Below are positions 35,277-44,335 of a stretch of 64,000 nt of DNA, piece after piece. A program made the translations under genes and the position numbers. Origin of the DNA: Bradyrhizobium quebecense (GTDB taxonomy: Bacteria; Pseudomonadota; Alphaproteobacteria; Rhizobiales; Xanthobacteraceae); assembly GCF_013373795.3 (NCBI RefSeq), contig NZ_CP088022.1, positions 806,001 to 870,000 on the forward strand, given 5' to 3'. Numbering within the stretch: position 1 is the stretch's first letter; each line of letters opens with the position of its first letter. Below the pieces are notes generated by a model, which was not told the DNA's origin, searched no databases, and saw only the letters and a list, made by a program, of their open reading frames with translations.

Positions 35277-36491
35277 ATGCGTGGTTATTTCGTAGGGGCG
35301 GGATTGGCGATCGCGGTCGCGACCATGGCAACGAGCGCCATGACGACACAGGCGTCGGCGCAGAGTGAAATCAAGATCGGCGAGATCAACTCTTACTCCT
35401 TGCTGCCGGCGTTCACCGAGCCCTATCGCAAGGGCTGGCAGCTTGCGGTGGAAGAGATCAATGCGGCCGGCGGCATCAACGGCAAGAAGCTCGTCGTCAT
35501 CTCCAAGGACGACGGCGGCAAGCCGGCGGATGCGCAAACCGCGGCCAACGAGTTGGTGTCGAGCGAGAACGTCGCGATGCTCACCGGCACCTTCCTCTCC
35601 AATATCGGCCTCGCCGTCAGCGACTTTGCCAACCAGAAGAAGGTGTTTTTCCTGGCGGCAGAGCCTTTGACCGACGCCATCACCTGGTCGAAGGGCAACC
35701 GCTACACGTTCCGTCTTCGTCCCTCCAACTACATGCAGGCGGCGATGCTGGTGGAGGAAGCAGCAAAACTACCGGCCAAGCGCTGGGCGACGATCGCGCC
35801 GAACTATGAATACGGCCAGTCGGCGGTCGCGGTGTTCAAGAAGCTGATGTCGGAGAAGCGGCCCGATATCCAGTGGGTCGACGAGCAATGGCCGCCGCAG
35901 GGCAAGATCGATGCCGGCCCGGTAGTGCAGGCGACTGCCGCCGCGAACCCCGAGGCGATCCTCAACGTCACCTTCGGTGCGGACCTCGTCAAGCTCGTGC
36001 GCGAAGGCAACACCCGCGGCCTGTTCAAGGGCCGCACAGTCGTGAGCTTCCTGACCGGCGAGCCGGAATATCTCGATCCGCTGAAGGACGAGACGCCCGA
36101 GGGTTGGATCGTCACCGGCTATCCCTGGTATTCGATCAAGACGCCCGAGCACGACGCGTTCCTGAAGGCCTACCAGGCCAAGTACAACGACTATCCGCGG
36201 CTCGGCTCGATCGTCGGCTACCAGACCATCAAGGCGGCAGCGGCGATCCTCGCGAAAGCCGGTTCGACCGATCCGGAGAAGCTGATCGCCGCGGCCGAAG
36301 GCATCTCGATGCCGTCGCCGTTCGGCGAGATCACCTTCCGCAAGATCGATCACCAGTCGACGTTAGGTGCCTTCACCGGCAAGACCGCGCTGAAGGACGG
36401 CAAGGGCATCATGGTCGATACCGCCTATCGCAAGGGCTCGGACTATCTGCCCAGCGATGCCGAAATCGAGAAGCTGCGGCCGAAGGATTGA
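35277..36491 (+). CDS. Branched-chain amino acid-type ABC transporter substrate-binding protein
   Basis: 404 residues. Signal peptide at the N-terminus (VGAGLAIAVATMATSAMTTQ, ASAQ). The mature part is a type I periplasmic binding fold: IKIGEINSYSLLPAFTEPYR, INAAGGINGKKLVVISKDDG, and a C-terminal YPRLGSIVGYQTIKAAAAIL. The ATG at 35277 has TGGAGGA upstream. First of four transporter genes; because these lie in the reductase operon, nicotinate or 6-hydroxynicotinate is a reasonable ligand guess, but the family also binds amino acids and aromatic acids. Confidence 0.93.
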   Translation: MRGYFVGAGLAIAVATMATSAMTTQASAQSEIKIGEINSYSLLPAFTEPYRKGWQLAVEEINAAGGINGKKLVVISKDDGGKPADAQTAANELVSSENVAMLTGTFLSNIGLAVSDFANQKKVFFLAAEPLTDAITWSKGNRYTFRLRPSNYMQAAMLVEEAAKLPAKRWATIAPNYEYGQSAVAVFKKLMSEKRPDIQWVDEQWPPQGKIDAGPVVQATAAANPEAILNVTFGADLVKLVREGNTRGLFKGRTVVSFLTGEPEYLDPLKDETPEGWIVTGYPWYSIKTPEHDAFLKAYQAKYNDYPRLGSIVGYQTIKAAAAILAKAGSTDPEKLIAAAEGISMPSPFGEITFRKIDHQSTLGAFTGKTALKDGKGIMVDTAYRKGSDYLPSDAEIEKLRPKD

Positions 36492-36507
36492 GGTCTCTGC
36501 TTCTACT

Positions 36508-36692
36508 CCCTCGCCCCGCTCTTGCGGGGAGAGGGCGTAGGCGGCCTCTGGCCGCCGTCTAGAAGGAATGCCGATGCGAAGCATCGGCGCTGGTGAGGGG
36601 CCTTCTCCACGAGTTGGGCTCGCGGAGAGTTCCCCTCACCCGAAATTCAAGCTGCGCTTGAATTTCGACCTCTCCCCGCAAGCGGGGCGAGG
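36508..36692. repeat. Palindromic intergenic repeat
   Basis: Two CCCCGC/GCGGGG hairpins (36508-36535 and 36669-36692) enclose complementary segments (e.g. CGCCGATGCTTCGCATCGGC-type pairing near 36571-36592 and GAAATTCAAGC/GCTTGAATTTC). It separates the binding-protein gene from the permease gene inside the operon and may lower downstream expression. Confidence 0.75.
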
Positions 36693-36733
36693 TGAAGGAA
36701 AGTGACGCTTGTGATCTCCAACGCGGACCGCCC

Positions 36734-38623
36734 ATGGCCTTCTATGTCGTCCAGTTCCTGACCGGTCTTGCCAGCGCGGCATCGCTGTTCCTGGTCGCTT
36801 CTGGTCTGTCGATCATCTTCGGCGTGACGCGGATCGTCAATTTCGCGCATGGCGCGTTCTACATGCTCGGCGCCTACGTCGCGTTCACCCTGACCGAGCG
36901 CTTCGCCGGCGCGTTCGGTTTCTGGGGCGGCATCGTCGTCGCGGCGCTGGCGGTTGCCGCGATCGGAGTGCTGGTCGAGATGGTGTTGCTGCGCCGGATC
37001 TACCATTCGCCCGAGCTGTTCCAGTTGCTCGCCACCTTCGGCCTGACGCTGATGGTCGAGGATCTCGTGGTGTTGATCTGGGGGCCGGACGATCTGGTGG
37101 GCCGCCGCGCGCCGGGCTTCAAGGGCGCGATCGACTTCTTCGGCCAGAATATTCCGAGCTACGATCTGTTCCTGATCGTGCTTGGGCCGGTCGTGCTCGG
37201 TGTGCTCTGGCTGTTGTTCCAGCGCACCCGCTGGGGCGTCCTGGTGCGCGCGGCGACGCAGGACCGCGACATGGTCGCAGCGCTCGGCGTCAATCAGAAA
37301 TGGCTGTTCACCAGCGTGTTCGCGCTCGGCGTCTTCCTCGCGGCGCTCGGCGGAGCGCTGCAGATTCCGCGCGACGCGGTCAATCATGCGATGGATTTGC
37401 GCGTCATCGTCGAGGTCTTCGTCGTGGTCGTGATCGGCGGCCTCGGCAGCATCATCGGCGCCTTCGTCGCGGCGGTGCTAGTGTCGGAGCTGAACGCCTT
37501 CGGCATCCTGATCTTCCCGAAGATCTCCATCATCCTGGTGTTCCTGGTGATGGCGGTGGTGCTGATCGTCCGTCCGTGGGGGCTGTTCGGCAAGCCGGAG
37601 GCGCCGGCGCGGCGCACGCCTGGCCTCACCGTGAATCCGTGGCGGCCGCTGACGATGAACGAGCGGCTTGCGGCGATCGCGGTGCTCGTGGTCGCCGCGG
37701 CGCTGCCGTTCGTCGCCGGAAATTACGTGCTCACCGTCGGCTCGGAGATCGCGATCTTCGTGATCTTCGCGGTCAGCCTGCACTTCCTGATGTCGGTCGG
37801 CGGGCTCGCCTCGTTTGGCCACGCGGCCTATTTCGGCCTCGGCGCCTATGGCGTGGCGCTGCTCGCCAAGATGGCCGGCTTGCCGATGATCGCCTGCCTG
37901 CTGCTTGGACCGCTGCTCGGGCTAATGGGCGCGGCGGTGTTCGGCTTCTTCGCGGTACAACTCTCCGGGGTTTATTTCGCGATGCTGACGCTGGCCTTTG
38001 CCCAGATCGTCTGGTCGATCGCGTTCCAGTGGGTGTCGGTCACCGGCGGCGACAACGGCATCCTCGGCGTCTGGCCGGAGAAATGGGCGGCGAGCCCGTC
38101 TCACTTCTACTGGCTGTCGCTCGGCATCGCCACGCTCGCGGTTGCGATCCTTCGGATCATCGTGTTCTCGCCGTTCGGCTTTGCGCTGCGCGCCACGCGC
38201 GACTCTCCGCTGCGCAGCGAAGCGGTCGGCGTCAACGGCAAGCGCATCCAGTGGACCGCCTTCGTGATTGCGGGCACGGTCGCCGGCCTTGCGGGCGCGC
38301 TGTTCGCCTACCTCAAAGGCAGCGTCTTTCCTGACAATATGGGCATCTCGCTGTCGGTTGATGCGCTGGTCATGGTGCTGCTCGGCGGCGTCGAGACGGT
38401 GTCGGGCGCGGTGGTGGGAGCCATCGTCTACAAGGCGCTCAACATCTGGCTGGTCAGCCAGACCGATCTCTCCAAGCTTGTGCTCGGCGGCTTCGTCGTG
38501 CTGATCGTGGTCGCGTTCCCGAAGGGCATCGTCGGCACGCTGGAAGCCCTCATGCACCGCCGGCGCAAATCCGCCTCGACGGCGTCGCCTTTGCTCACCT
38601 CCCGCATCGAGACTGCCGAATGA
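36734..38623 (+). CDS. Fused LivH-LivM ABC transporter permease
   Basis: 629 residues carrying both membrane subunits in one chain. Residues ~1-290 are LivH-like (LVASGLSIIFGVTRIVNFAHGAFYMLGAYV; RAATQDRDMVAALGVNQKWL in the EAA loop). Residues ~315-610 are LivM-like (FLMSVGGLASFGHAAYFGLGAYG; RATRDSPLRSEAVGVNGKRI). The ATG at 36734 is preferred over one 14 codons upstream because the first helix begins there. The stop overlaps the next gene start (ATGA). Such fusions are found in several alphaproteobacteria. Confidence 0.93.
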   Translation: MAFYVVQFLTGLASAASLFLVASGLSIIFGVTRIVNFAHGAFYMLGAYVAFTLTERFAGAFGFWGGIVVAALAVAAIGVLVEMVLLRRIYHSPELFQLLATFGLTLMVEDLVVLIWGPDDLVGRRAPGFKGAIDFFGQNIPSYDLFLIVLGPVVLGVLWLLFQRTRWGVLVRAATQDRDMVAALGVNQKWLFTSVFALGVFLAALGGALQIPRDAVNHAMDLRVIVEVFVVVVIGGLGSIIGAFVAAVLVSELNAFGILIFPKISIILVFLVMAVVLIVRPWGLFGKPEAPARRTPGLTVNPWRPLTMNERLAAIAVLVVAAALPFVAGNYVLTVGSEIAIFVIFAVSLHFLMSVGGLASFGHAAYFGLGAYGVALLAKMAGLPMIACLLLGPLLGLMGAAVFGFFAVQLSGVYFAMLTLAFAQIVWSIAFQWVSVTGGDNGILGVWPEKWAASPSHFYWLSLGIATLAVAILRIIVFSPFGFALRATRDSPLRSEAVGVNGKRIQWTAFVIAGTVAGLAGALFAYLKGSVFPDNMGISLSVDALVMVLLGGVETVSGAVVGAIVYKALNIWLVSQTDLSKLVLGGFVVLIVVAFPKGIVGTLEALMHRRRKSASTASPLLTSRIETAE

Positions 38624-39411
38624 GCATGGTTCCCACATTGCTGTCGGTCGAGGGGCTGACCAAATCCTATGGCGGCGTGCATGCCGTGCGCGGCGTCTCG
38701 TTCGAACTGCGCGCCGGTGAGATCCTGGCGCTGATCGGACCGAACGGCGCGGGTAAGAGCACCTGTTTCGACATGCTCAACGGCCAGAACATTCCGGATT
38801 CGGGCCGCATCCGCGTGCTCGGCGCGGAGACCACCGGCAAGAAGCCGCGCGTGATCTGGCGCATGGGCGTCGGCCGCACTTTCCAGATCGCGGCGACATT
38901 TCCGACGATGACGGTGCGCGAGAACGTGCAGGTCGCGCTGGTTTCGCATGGCGGGCAATTGTTCAACCTGTGGGCTTCGACCGCGCGTCAGGCGCGTGAC
39001 GAGGCCGGGCGGCTGCTCGATCTGGTCGGCATGGGCGCCTATGCGGAGCGGCCCTGCGGCGAGCTCGCCTATGGCGACGTCAAGCGGCTGGAACTTGCGA
39101 TCGCACTCGCCAATCAGCCGAAGTTGCTGCTGATGGATGAGCCGACCGCCGGCATGGCGCCGCGCGAGCGCGTCGAGCTGATGCGGCTGACGGCGCGGAT
39201 CGCGCGCGAGCAGTCGATCGGCGTGCTGTTCACCGAGCACGACATGGACGTGGTGTTCGAGCACGCCGACCGCATCCTGGTGCTCAACCGCGGCAGCCTG
39301 ATCGCCGAAGGTTCGCCCGAGGAAGTGCGCGGCAATGCTCAGGTGCGGGCGATCTATCTCGGCGAAGGCCTCCTCTATGACGCCGGGCACCGCGAGGGAG
39401 CATCGGCATGA
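38620..39411 (+). CDS. ABC transporter ATP-binding protein, LivG-like
   Basis: 263 residues. Walker A GPNGAGKS near residue 40, family-typical GRTFQIAATFPTMTVRENVQ, Walker B LLLMDEPTAG, and the switch His in FTEHDMDVVF. The ABC signature is altered to CGELAYGDVKRLE (LSYG-type, normal for LivG). Overlaps both neighbours by four bases, so the transporter subunits are translated in step. Confidence 0.95.
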   Translation: MSMVPTLLSVEGLTKSYGGVHAVRGVSFELRAGEILALIGPNGAGKSTCFDMLNGQNIPDSGRIRVLGAETTGKKPRVIWRMGVGRTFQIAATFPTMTVRENVQVALVSHGGQLFNLWASTARQARDEAGRLLDLVGMGAYAERPCGELAYGDVKRLELAIALANQPKLLLMDEPTAGMAPRERVELMRLTARIAREQSIGVLFTEHDMDVVFEHADRILVLNRGSLIAEGSPEEVRGNAQVRAIYLGEGLLYDAGHREGASA

Positions 39412-40112
39412 AGCTCACGGTGAAGGATCTCAACAGCTTCTACGGTCCGGCGCATATCCTGTTCGACATCGCGCTCGAGGTCGGCGAGGGCGAAGTGGTC
39501 GCATTGCTCGGCCGCAACGGCGCCGGCAAGTCGACCACGTTCCGCTCTATCGTCGGTCTGGTCGAGAACCGCTCCGGCCGCGTCATGTTCGAGGGCAGGG
39601 ACGTCTCGGAGCTGCCGACGCATGCGATCGTGCGCGGCGGGCTCGGCTATGTGCCCGAGGAACGGCGGATCTTCACTGATCTCACGGTCGAGGAGAATCT
39701 CGAGGTCGGCCGCCAGCCCAAGCGGGCGGGCGCGCCGCAATGGGACCGCGACAAACTGTTCAAGCTGTTTCCCAACCTCGGCGAGATGCGCGGCCGGCCC
39801 GGCGGCCGCATGAGCGGCGGTGAGCAGCAGATGCTGACGATCGCGCGCACGCTGATGGGCAATCCGTCGCTCGTGCTGCTCGACGAGCCCTCGGAAGGCC
39901 TGTCGCCCAAGATTGTCGAGCAGATGGTCGATGCGATCCTGGCGATGAAGAAAGAGGGCGTCAGCATCGTCGTCTCCGAGCAGAACCTGCATTTCGCCCG
40001 GCTGATCTCGGATCGCGCCTACATCATCGAACGCGGCCGAATCTGTTTTGGCGGCACCATGGCGGAGCTCGATGCGCGTCCGGATGTCCGCGACGCGCAT
40101 CTGTCGCTGTAA
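39408..40112 (+). CDS. ABC transporter ATP-binding protein, LivF-like
   Basis: 234 residues. Walker A GRNGAGKST, Q-loop region GYVPEERRIFTDLTVEENLE, signature MSGGEQQMLTIART, Walker B LVLLDEPSEGLSP. Pairs with the LivG-like ATPase. Sixteen bases separate it from the MarR regulator gene, the probable end of the operon. Confidence 0.95.
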   Translation: MKLTVKDLNSFYGPAHILFDIALEVGEGEVVALLGRNGAGKSTTFRSIVGLVENRSGRVMFEGRDVSELPTHAIVRGGLGYVPEERRIFTDLTVEENLEVGRQPKRAGAPQWDRDKLFKLFPNLGEMRGRPGGRMSGGEQQMLTIARTLMGNPSLVLLDEPSEGLSPKIVEQMVDAILAMKKEGVSIVVSEQNLHFARLISDRAYIIERGRICFGGTMAELDARPDVRDAHLSL

Positions 40113-40128
40113 GGGGTGGGGTGAAACG

Positions 40129-40584
40129 ATGGCGAGGAGTGCTGCACAGAAGCGAAGCGTCAAGGCCGCCAAGCCGGGTTACGTGCTGGACGAGCAGATC
40201 GGCTTCATCCTGCGTCAGGTGTCGCAGCGCCACGCGGTGATCTTCGCCCGCGAGATCGGCATCAACCTGACGCCGACGCAGTGGGCCGCGCTGTCGAAGC
40301 TGTCGGAGGTTGGCCCCTGCTCGCAGAACCAGCTCGGGCGGTTGACCTCGATGGACGTTGCGACCATCAAGGGTGTGATCGATCGCCTGACTGCGCGCGG
40401 CCTGACCGAGACCTCGCCCGATCCCGACGACGGCCGCCGGCTGATGGTGAGCCTGACGCGCGCCGGTCAGCAGATGGCCGACAAGGCCGCGCCGAATGCG
40501 CTCGTGATCTCCAGGGAGACGCTGGCGCCGCTCGACGCCAAGGAGCGCGAGACCCTGATGGCGCTGCTCGGCAGGCTGCGGTGA
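40129..40584 (+). CDS. MarR-family regulator, NicR-like
   Basis: 151 residues, winged-helix dimeric regulator. The N-terminal part (LDEQIGFILRQVSQRHAVIF, LTPTQWAALSKLSEV) and the recognition region GPCSQNQLGRLTSMDVATIK resemble NicR/BpsR, the MarR repressors of nicotinate genes in Pseudomonas and Bordetella that respond to 6-hydroxynicotinate; this similarity is recalled, not computed. The wing is DPDDGRRLMVSLT. Its location at the end of the importer operon makes it the best candidate to bind the TTYGTATACRAA palindromes at the two divergent promoters. Confidence 0.85.
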   Translation: MARSAAQKRSVKAAKPGYVLDEQIGFILRQVSQRHAVIFAREIGINLTPTQWAALSKLSEVGPCSQNQLGRLTSMDVATIKGVIDRLTARGLTETSPDPDDGRRLMVSLTRAGQQMADKAAPNALVISRETLAPLDAKERETLMALLGRLR

Positions 40585-40594
40585 CCTTACCCTG

Positions 40595-40743
40595 CCCTGG
40601 AGGGGGAGGGTCGGATCGCAGCGAGCGAAGCGAGATGCGAGCCGGGGTGGGGTGATCTCTCCACACGGGCAGAATCTGTATGGAGAGACTGTTCACCCCA
40701 CCCCGGTTCGCATTTCATGCGAACCGATCCTCCCCCTCCAGGG
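40595..40743. repeat. Long inverted repeat between convergent genes
   Basis: Arms CCCTGGAGGGGGAGG (40595-40609) and its exact complement (40729-40743), with a second complementary pair inside (GGGGTGGGGTGA / TTCACCCCACCCC) and GGAGAGA near the centre. It lies between the convergent MarR and membrane-protein genes and could end transcription from both sides. Confidence 0.8.
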
Positions 40744-40778
40744 GAGGATGAAGAAAGTGCCACCGTGTCGCATCCGGA

Positions 40779-41447
40779 CTACGTCGCAAGACCAAGCGCC
40801 AGCGCGACGGCGCCGACCAGCACCAGGCTGACGGCCCAAACCGTGTCCAGATTGAACCAGCTCCGGGCCACGAATTTGAGGCCAAGGTAGCGGTAGACCA
40901 GCCACGCCAGACTTCCGCCTGCCGCGATCATCGCGCCGGCATGGACGATGGAGACCAGCACGGCCATCGTGAGGCTGGTGTCGATCAGGGAGTTGGCGGC
41001 GGCGTGGCCTTGGTCCGGCTCAGCCTCGCGGCATAGTCCGAGATAGATCGGCACCAGCATCAGCGCCGCGCCGTGGGCGATCGCCACCGCGAAGGACCAC
41101 AATGCGAGTTGCGTCGGCGGTATCCGCGCCAAGGCCCGCGGATGGCGCCGGTCGATCAGCCGATAGATGCCGAAGGCGATCACAAGCAGGCTGGCGCCGA
41201 TCCGGATCGTGCGCTGCCATTCGACGAGGGTGATCAGCAGCGCGAAGGGAAGGATCACGACGAGCATCGCCAGCAGGTGACCGATTGCGAGCGGGCCAAG
41301 CGCGGCCAGCAGCGCGCGCGAACTTCTCTGCATCAATCCGGCCGAAACCGCGAGCGGCCAGCCCATGCCCGGGTTGATCCCGTGGTAGAGGCCGCTCGCG
41401 ATGACCGCCAGCCACAGCCAGGCCGGTGTCCAGTCGGCTGCACTCAC
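40779..41447 (-). CDS. Hypothetical integral membrane protein
   Basis: 222 residues from a GTG at 41447, with about six membrane helices. His-rich helices include LWLAVIASGLYHGINPGMGW, ALGPLAIGHLLAMLVVILPF and FAVAIAHGAALMLVPIYLGL, so a metal- or small-molecule-transport role is imaginable. The frame is open to a TTG at 41486 inside the upstream gene; GTG is preferred because it follows the selenium-binding-protein stop almost directly (coupled translation). Family not recognised by name. Confidence 0.75.
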   Translation of the reverse strand: MSAADWTPAWLWLAVIASGLYHGINPGMGWPLAVSAGLMQRSSRALLAALGPLAIGHLLAMLVVILPFALLITLVEWQRTIRIGASLLVIAFGIYRLIDRRHPRALARIPPTQLALWSFAVAIAHGAALMLVPIYLGLCREAEPDQGHAAANSLIDTSLTMAVLVSIVHAGAMIAAGGSLAWLVYRYLGLKFVARSWFNLDTVWAVSLVLVGAVALALGLAT

Positions 41448-41449
41448 AG

Positions 41450-42850
41450 TCAGGCCAATGGATAGCAGAACGAATCCGTCGAGCAATCACCGCCGTCGAG
41501 CCGGATCTGGTGCGCGCGGTACCCGTCGGGGAAGCTGACCCAGTAGTCCTTTGCCAGTTCAAGGCCGCCGCCCGGGCCGGCATTCGCCATCACCTCGGCG
41601 CCGGGAATGCCTTGCGGATAGAACTGATCGTCCCAGGTCGAGTAGAGCGAATTGGTCCAGTAGACCCGCTTGCCGTCGCGGCTGATCTCGACCATCTGCG
41701 GACCGCCGGCAAATGCCTGTCCGTTGGGATGCGGCGTGCGGTGGACGATGCCGCCGATGCGCACCGATCCGGCAAGCTTTGGCTTGCGCGGATCGCTGAC
41801 GTCGTATTGGCGCATCTCGCCGGTGGCCCAGCAGGAGACGTAAAGGAATTTGTCGTCCATCGACAGGTCGATATCGGTCACCAGCGGCGGCACGGCACCG
41901 AAACCCTGCAGCAGTGGCGGCAGCTGCTCCTTCGGCGCGGGCTCGGGCGGGATCGTCGCCGTCTTCTCGATGTGAAACTTGCCGCCCTCGCGCCACCAGG
42001 TCCAGATCGAACCCTCGAGGTTCGTGGTATCGACCACGACGCCGACGAAGCCGTATTCGCGAACCGGATCGTGCGCGGGACGCACCTCCAGCGCCATTTG
42101 ATGGTTGGCGCCGAGATCGATGGTCTGGACATTGCGTCGCGCCCGCAGATCCCAGAAGTGGATGCGATGGCCGTATTTGTTCGAGAGCAGGTCCTCCGGC
42201 ACGATCCCGTTCTCGAATTGCGGCGGCAGCGCCCATTCGCTGCTCACCATGTAGTCGCGTGGCAGGTTCCACCAGAAATCATAGTGCTTGGTCTGGGGAC
42301 CACGATCGATCTCCCAGCGTCCAAGCACCTCGAAGGTCTCGCAGTCCATGATGAACACGCCGGGCGGTCCATCGGTGCCGTCCTTGCCGCCGCCGCCGAG
42401 CGTCGAGACGTAGATGCCGTCCGGGCCGCAGTGGATGGTATGCGGCCGCGAATAGCCGGTCTTCCTGAAGACCTCCTCGGGCTCGATGATCTTGTGGATC
42501 TTGGCCTGCGTCGGATCCGGCTTGGTGTCGATGATGTAGATCCGCGACGACCGCATGCCGGGAACGATGAGATAGCGGCGCTCGATGAAGGCATGTCCCG
42601 CAAGCGGGGACAATGCCGAGGAACACGCGTTCCAGCCGAAATGGTGAAACTCGTCGCCCTTGTTGGGCATCGTCACGGTGTGGACGATCTTGCTGTAGGT
42701 TGGCGAGCCCGGCTTGACGTCGATGACGGCGAGCGCGTCGGGCTTGGAAAAGTCCGGGCTGAGCAGCACGGTGTAGGCGAAGTTCTCTGCCGGAGCTTCC
42801 ATCGCAAGCTTCGGCGAGGCGTGAAACGTGGGATCTGGCCTCATCGTCAT
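41450..42850 (-). CDS. Selenium-binding protein 56 family (methanethiol oxidase-like)
   Basis: 466 residues, beta-propeller SBP56/SELENBP1 family. Landmarks: LAVIDVKPGSPTYSKIVHTV, EFHHFGWNACSSA with two His of the presumed metal site, RPHTIHCGPDGIYVSTLGG, and CWATGEMRQYDVSDP. Characterised members oxidise methanethiol to formaldehyde, sulfide and peroxide. Two Cys seen in human SELENBP1 are replaced: the one in SPQYC is Ser (SPTYS) and the second of CSSC is Ala. The ATG at 42850 has AGGAGG upstream. Followed immediately by a membrane protein gene. Confidence 0.9.
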   Translation of the reverse strand: MTMRPDPTFHASPKLAMEAPAENFAYTVLLSPDFSKPDALAVIDVKPGSPTYSKIVHTVTMPNKGDEFHHFGWNACSSALSPLAGHAFIERRYLIVPGMRSSRIYIIDTKPDPTQAKIHKIIEPEEVFRKTGYSRPHTIHCGPDGIYVSTLGGGGKDGTDGPPGVFIMDCETFEVLGRWEIDRGPQTKHYDFWWNLPRDYMVSSEWALPPQFENGIVPEDLLSNKYGHRIHFWDLRARRNVQTIDLGANHQMALEVRPAHDPVREYGFVGVVVDTTNLEGSIWTWWREGGKFHIEKTATIPPEPAPKEQLPPLLQGFGAVPPLVTDIDLSMDDKFLYVSCWATGEMRQYDVSDPRKPKLAGSVRIGGIVHRTPHPNGQAFAGGPQMVEISRDGKRVYWTNSLYSTWDDQFYPQGIPGAEVMANAGPGGGLELAKDYWVSFPDGYRAHQIRLDGGDCSTDSFCYPLA

Positions 42851-43037
42851 CGTGCTGCCTCCTGTTTGCTGGTGTGGACCAACGGCACGGCGGCATGCGG
42901 CAGGAACTATTCCGGATCGTCGCGTGGCTCTTGCGAGCGCCGCCGGCTAGGTTCGCGGGGCGGCACGATACACCTCAATGATGACGGGCGAAAGCAACGT
43001 TCCGGCGCGGCGAGATGGCGCGTCTTGCCCGGATCGC

Positions 43038-43076
43038 GTCATTCCGGGCGCGACCTAGTCGCGAACCCGGAATGAC
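43038..43076. repeat. Hairpin repeat downstream of the enamidase gene
   Basis: GTCATTCCGGG (43038-43048) and its exact complement (43066-43076), nine bases beyond the enamidase stop on the minus strand. Suits a transcript end; no T-tract. Confidence 0.75.
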
Positions 43077-43085
43077 TGATGTCGA

Positions 43086-44282
43086 TTACTTCGCCACGAT
43101 CTCCGGCACCTTGCCCGCGGGCGGCGTGTTGCGGCTGCGCTGGGTGCGGACGATGCCGTCGATGATGGTCATGCCGATGCCGGGGAGATCGCCGAGCTGA
43201 ACGCTCTCCAGGATGTTCTTGCCCGGCGAATGCTGCGCCTTGTCGATCAGCACGAAATCGGCGGAACGGCCGACCTCGATCAGGCCGCAGTCGAGCTCGC
43301 GCATCCGCGCGGTGTTGCCGGTCGCAAGGCAGAACGCGAGCTCGGCCGGCAACTCGCCGAGCGAGGACAATAGCGAGACCATCCGCAGGATGCCGAGCGG
43401 CTGCACGCCGGAGCCGGCCGGCGCGTCGGTGCCGAGGATGACGCGGTGCAGGTCGCCCATCTCGCGCGCGGTGCGCAACGTGAACAGCGCCGAACGCTCA
43501 TTGCCGTTGTGCACCAGCTCGAGCCCGCGCTTGCAGCCCTCGCAGATGCAGCGGATCTGGTCGTCGGGCAGCGCGGTGTGGCCGCCATTGATGTGGCCGA
43601 CCACGTCGGTGTCGGCTTCCAGCACCACGTCCTTGTCGATCAGGCCGGAGCCGGGGATCGAGGGGCCGCCGGTGTGGATCGTGCTTTGAATGCCGTATTT
43701 GCGCGCCCAGCCGACCATCTTGCGCGCGGTGGGACCATCCTTGACGCCGCCGAGCCCGACTTCGCCGAGCAGCTTGACGCCGGCGGCGGCCATTTCCTTG
43801 AAGTCGTCCTCCACCATCTCACATTCGATGACGGGCGCGCCGGCATGGACCTTCACGCCGCCCGGCCGCAGCGTCCAGAACGCGCGCTGCGCGAAGATCG
43901 CCATCGCCTTCAACCCGACCACGTCGCGCGGTCGCCCGGGCATATGCACTTCGCCGGCGGAGATCATGGTGGTGACGCCGCCATGCAGATAGCTGTCGAT
44001 CCAGTTGGTCTGGTTCTGCCGCGGCGTCCAGTCGCCGGCGACCGGGTGGACATGGCTGTCGATCAGGCCGGGCGCGACCGTCGTGCCGTTGGCATCGACG
44101 ATGGTGGTGGCGCCTTCGGTGTCGACGTCCTTGAAGCGGCCGATCGCGGTGATCTTGCCGTTCTCGGCGACGATGGTATCGGCATCCAGGATCGGCCTTT
44201 CCAGTGCTCCCGACAGCAATAGCCCGATATTGCGGATCACCAGCTTGCTGGGGCCGGTGGCCTGGGGCGCGTCGTGAGCCAT
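43086..44282 (-). CDS. ena: Enamidase (1,4,5,6-tetrahydro-6-oxonicotinate hydrolase), amidohydrolase superfamily
   Basis: 398 residues. Metal-binding HVHP follows APGLIDS near residue 70. Strong recalled similarity to Eubacterium barkeri enamidase through HGGVTTMISAG, PGRPRD, GVKVHAGA, GEVGLGGVKDG, HTGGPSIPGS, HINGGHTALP, GTDAPAGSG and the C-terminal SRNTPPA. That enzyme opens tetrahydro-6-oxonicotinate to 2-formylglutarate and ammonia, the step after 6-hydroxynicotinate reductase. The ATG at 44282 has AAGGA upstream; 23 extra upstream codons are unlikely. Transcribed divergently from the ferredoxin reductase gene across a shared operator region. Confidence 0.88.
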   Translation of the reverse strand: MAHDAPQATGPSKLVIRNIGLLLSGALERPILDADTIVAENGKITAIGRFKDVDTEGATTIVDANGTTVAPGLIDSHVHPVAGDWTPRQNQTNWIDSYLHGGVTTMISAGEVHMPGRPRDVVGLKAMAIFAQRAFWTLRPGGVKVHAGAPVIECEMVEDDFKEMAAAGVKLLGEVGLGGVKDGPTARKMVGWARKYGIQSTIHTGGPSIPGSGLIDKDVVLEADTDVVGHINGGHTALPDDQIRCICEGCKRGLELVHNGNERSALFTLRTAREMGDLHRVILGTDAPAGSGVQPLGILRMVSLLSSLGELPAELAFCLATGNTARMRELDCGLIEVGRSADFVLIDKAQHSPGKNILESVQLGDLPGIGMTIIDGIVRTQRSRNTPPAGKVPEIVAK

Positions 44283-44335
44283 GGGTGTTTTCCTTCTGTT
44301 TTCTTTCCGAAATTGCCCGGGAATTTGAGCCCGGC

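Noticed and set aside
43086..44282. Generic dihydroorotase/imidazolonepropionase label for the amidohydrolase
   Set aside because: The motif set HGGVTTMISAG, GEVGLGG and SRNTPPA and the pathway context point specifically to enamidase.
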